The notes under the pieces are model-generated. The model was not told where the DNA came from. It made no database searches and saw only the letters and a program-made list of their open reading frames with translations. Shown piece by piece: positions 5,773-5,957 of a stretch of 5,957 nucleotides of DNA (positions are counted from its first letter, which is position 1; each line of letters starts with the position of its first letter). This DNA is from Lentisphaeria bacterium. GTDB lineage: Bacteria; Verrucomicrobiota; Lentisphaeria; Victivallales; GWF2-50-93. Made by a program: the position numbers and the translations under genes. Location of the stretch: the NCBI GenBank assembly GCA_020056205.1, contig JAGVIF010000030.1, positions 1 through 5,957 of the forward strand, written 5' to 3'.

Positions 5773-5783
5773 AATCTTAAAGA

Positions 5784-5798
5784 GCCGCGAAAAGCGGC
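5784..5798. repeat. GC-rich hairpin in the leader of the rsmG cluster
   Basis: GCCGC and GCGGC flank GAAAA, forming a 5-bp stem with a 5-nt loop in otherwise AT-rich sequence. It lies 11 nt before the first start codon of the minus-strand cluster. Read leftward it is followed by TCTTT, so it could act as a weak attenuator-like hairpin or shape access to the start codon. Confidence 0.35.
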
Positions 5799-5851
5799 AA
5801 AACTGTTTCGACTTTTAATTTAAAAACTTTAAATTGAAAAAATGAAAGGGA

Positions 5852-5879
5852 AATATAACTTAACCGCATTCTTATTCAA
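5852..5879 (-). promoter_or_regulatory. Candidate sigma70-type promoter for the rsmG cluster
   Basis: On the minus strand TTGAAT (5874-5879) and TATATT (5852-5857) are separated by 16 bp, matching the consensus at 4/6 and 5/6. Initiation would fall near 5845, giving a leader of about 73 nt that includes the hairpin at 5784-5798. The region is AT-rich, so a chance match is possible. Confidence 0.45.
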
Positions 5880-5888
5880 AAATCTAAT
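5860..5888 (+). promoter_or_regulatory. Candidate sigma70-type promoter for pdxJ
   Basis: TTAACC (5860-5865) and TCTAAT (5883-5888) are 17 bp apart, matching the consensus at 4/6 and 5/6. Transcription would start near 5895, about 20 nt before the pdxJ ATG. It overlaps the divergent leftward promoter candidate, so the two could not easily be occupied at once. AT-rich background lowers certainty. Confidence 0.4.
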
Positions 5889-5895
5889 CGCGATT
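5886..5895. promoter_or_regulatory. 10-bp palindrome overlapping the pdxJ promoter
   Basis: AATCGCGATT is a perfect palindrome covering the end of the candidate -10 and the expected start of transcription. Its position would suit a dimeric repressor site, but the half-site is only 5 bp and no regulator is encoded nearby. Confidence 0.25.
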
Positions 5896-5914
5896 TTATC
5901 AAAAATATAAAGTT

Positions 5915-5957
5915 ATGTTAAGGCTCGGAGTCAATATAGATCATGTGGCAACGCTCA
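5915..5957 (+). CDS. pdxJ: Pyridoxine 5'-phosphate synthase, N-terminal fragment (cut by window edge)
   Basis: The last 43 bases encode MLRLGVNIDHVATL, which matches the characteristic PdxJ N-terminus (LGVNIDHxATLR). PdxJ is a TIM-barrel enzyme that condenses 1-deoxy-D-xylulose 5-phosphate with 3-amino-2-oxopropyl phosphate to give pyridoxine 5'-phosphate in the DXP-dependent vitamin B6 pathway. Only 14 of about 240 codons are present. ATG 5915 puts the motif at the usual distance from the start, although no clear ribosome site precedes it. The gene is divergent from the rsmG cluster across a 142-nt AT-rich spacer. Confidence 0.85.
   Translation, partial: MLRLGVNIDHVATL

Overview
The window looks like a bacterial chromosome segment of moderate GC with an AT-rich flavour, most likely from the PVC group and probably Lentisphaerota or a relative. 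The main pointer is a prepilin-like protein that pairs an FTLIELLVV-type N-terminal helix with a C-terminal H-x9-DG motif, a combination abundant in Lentisphaerota, Planctomycetota and Verrucomicrobiota. The placement is an inference from one family, not a phylogeny. No rRNA, tRNA, CRISPR array or transposase gene is visible.

Layout. The left part holds two convergent metabolic genes: guaD (guanine deaminase, plus strand, 81-545) and glgC (ADP-glucose pyrophosphorylase, minus strand, 551-1837), whose stop codons are separated by only 5 nt. After a 195-nt spacer comes a minus-strand pair: a type IV prepilin-like/pseudopilin-like gene (2750-3529) followed within 3 nt by a CPBP-family intramembrane protease homologue (2033-2746, probable TTG start). 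A 402-nt stretch (3530-3931) has no convincing intact gene but is highly structured. It holds a coding-like segment broken at an A8 tract, a duplicated hairpin module, and part of an array of 8-nt repeats. Next is a tightly packed minus-strand cluster read right to left: a multi-pass membrane protein of unknown function (5215-5772), rsmG (16S rRNA m7G methyltransferase, 4531-5211), and an unrecognised coiled-coil plus single-TM protein (3932-4546) that overlaps rsmG by 16 nt. At the right edge a divergent plus-strand gene begins at 5915; its first 14 codons match the N-terminus of PdxJ.

Functional reading. guaD (purine salvage), glgC (glycogen synthesis), rsmG (ribosome modification) and pdxJ (vitamin B6 synthesis) are ordinary housekeeping functions with no shared pathway. 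The three genes of the rsmG cluster are probably cotranscribed from a promoter in the 142-nt divergent region in front of pdxJ. The prepilin and protease genes are probably a separate bicistronic unit.

The most unusual feature is a family of octanucleotide repeats (plus-strand consensus roughly ACNGTNNN) in two arrays about 350 nt apart. One forms the 5' coding end of the prepilin gene, where three 8-nt units (24 nt) encode an 8-residue peptide repeat of the VKPxNRxA type in the leader. The other runs across the 3' end and stop codon of the coiled-coil/TM gene. The structured, frameshifted segment lies between the two arrays, so 3465-3949 may be one composite repeat locus.
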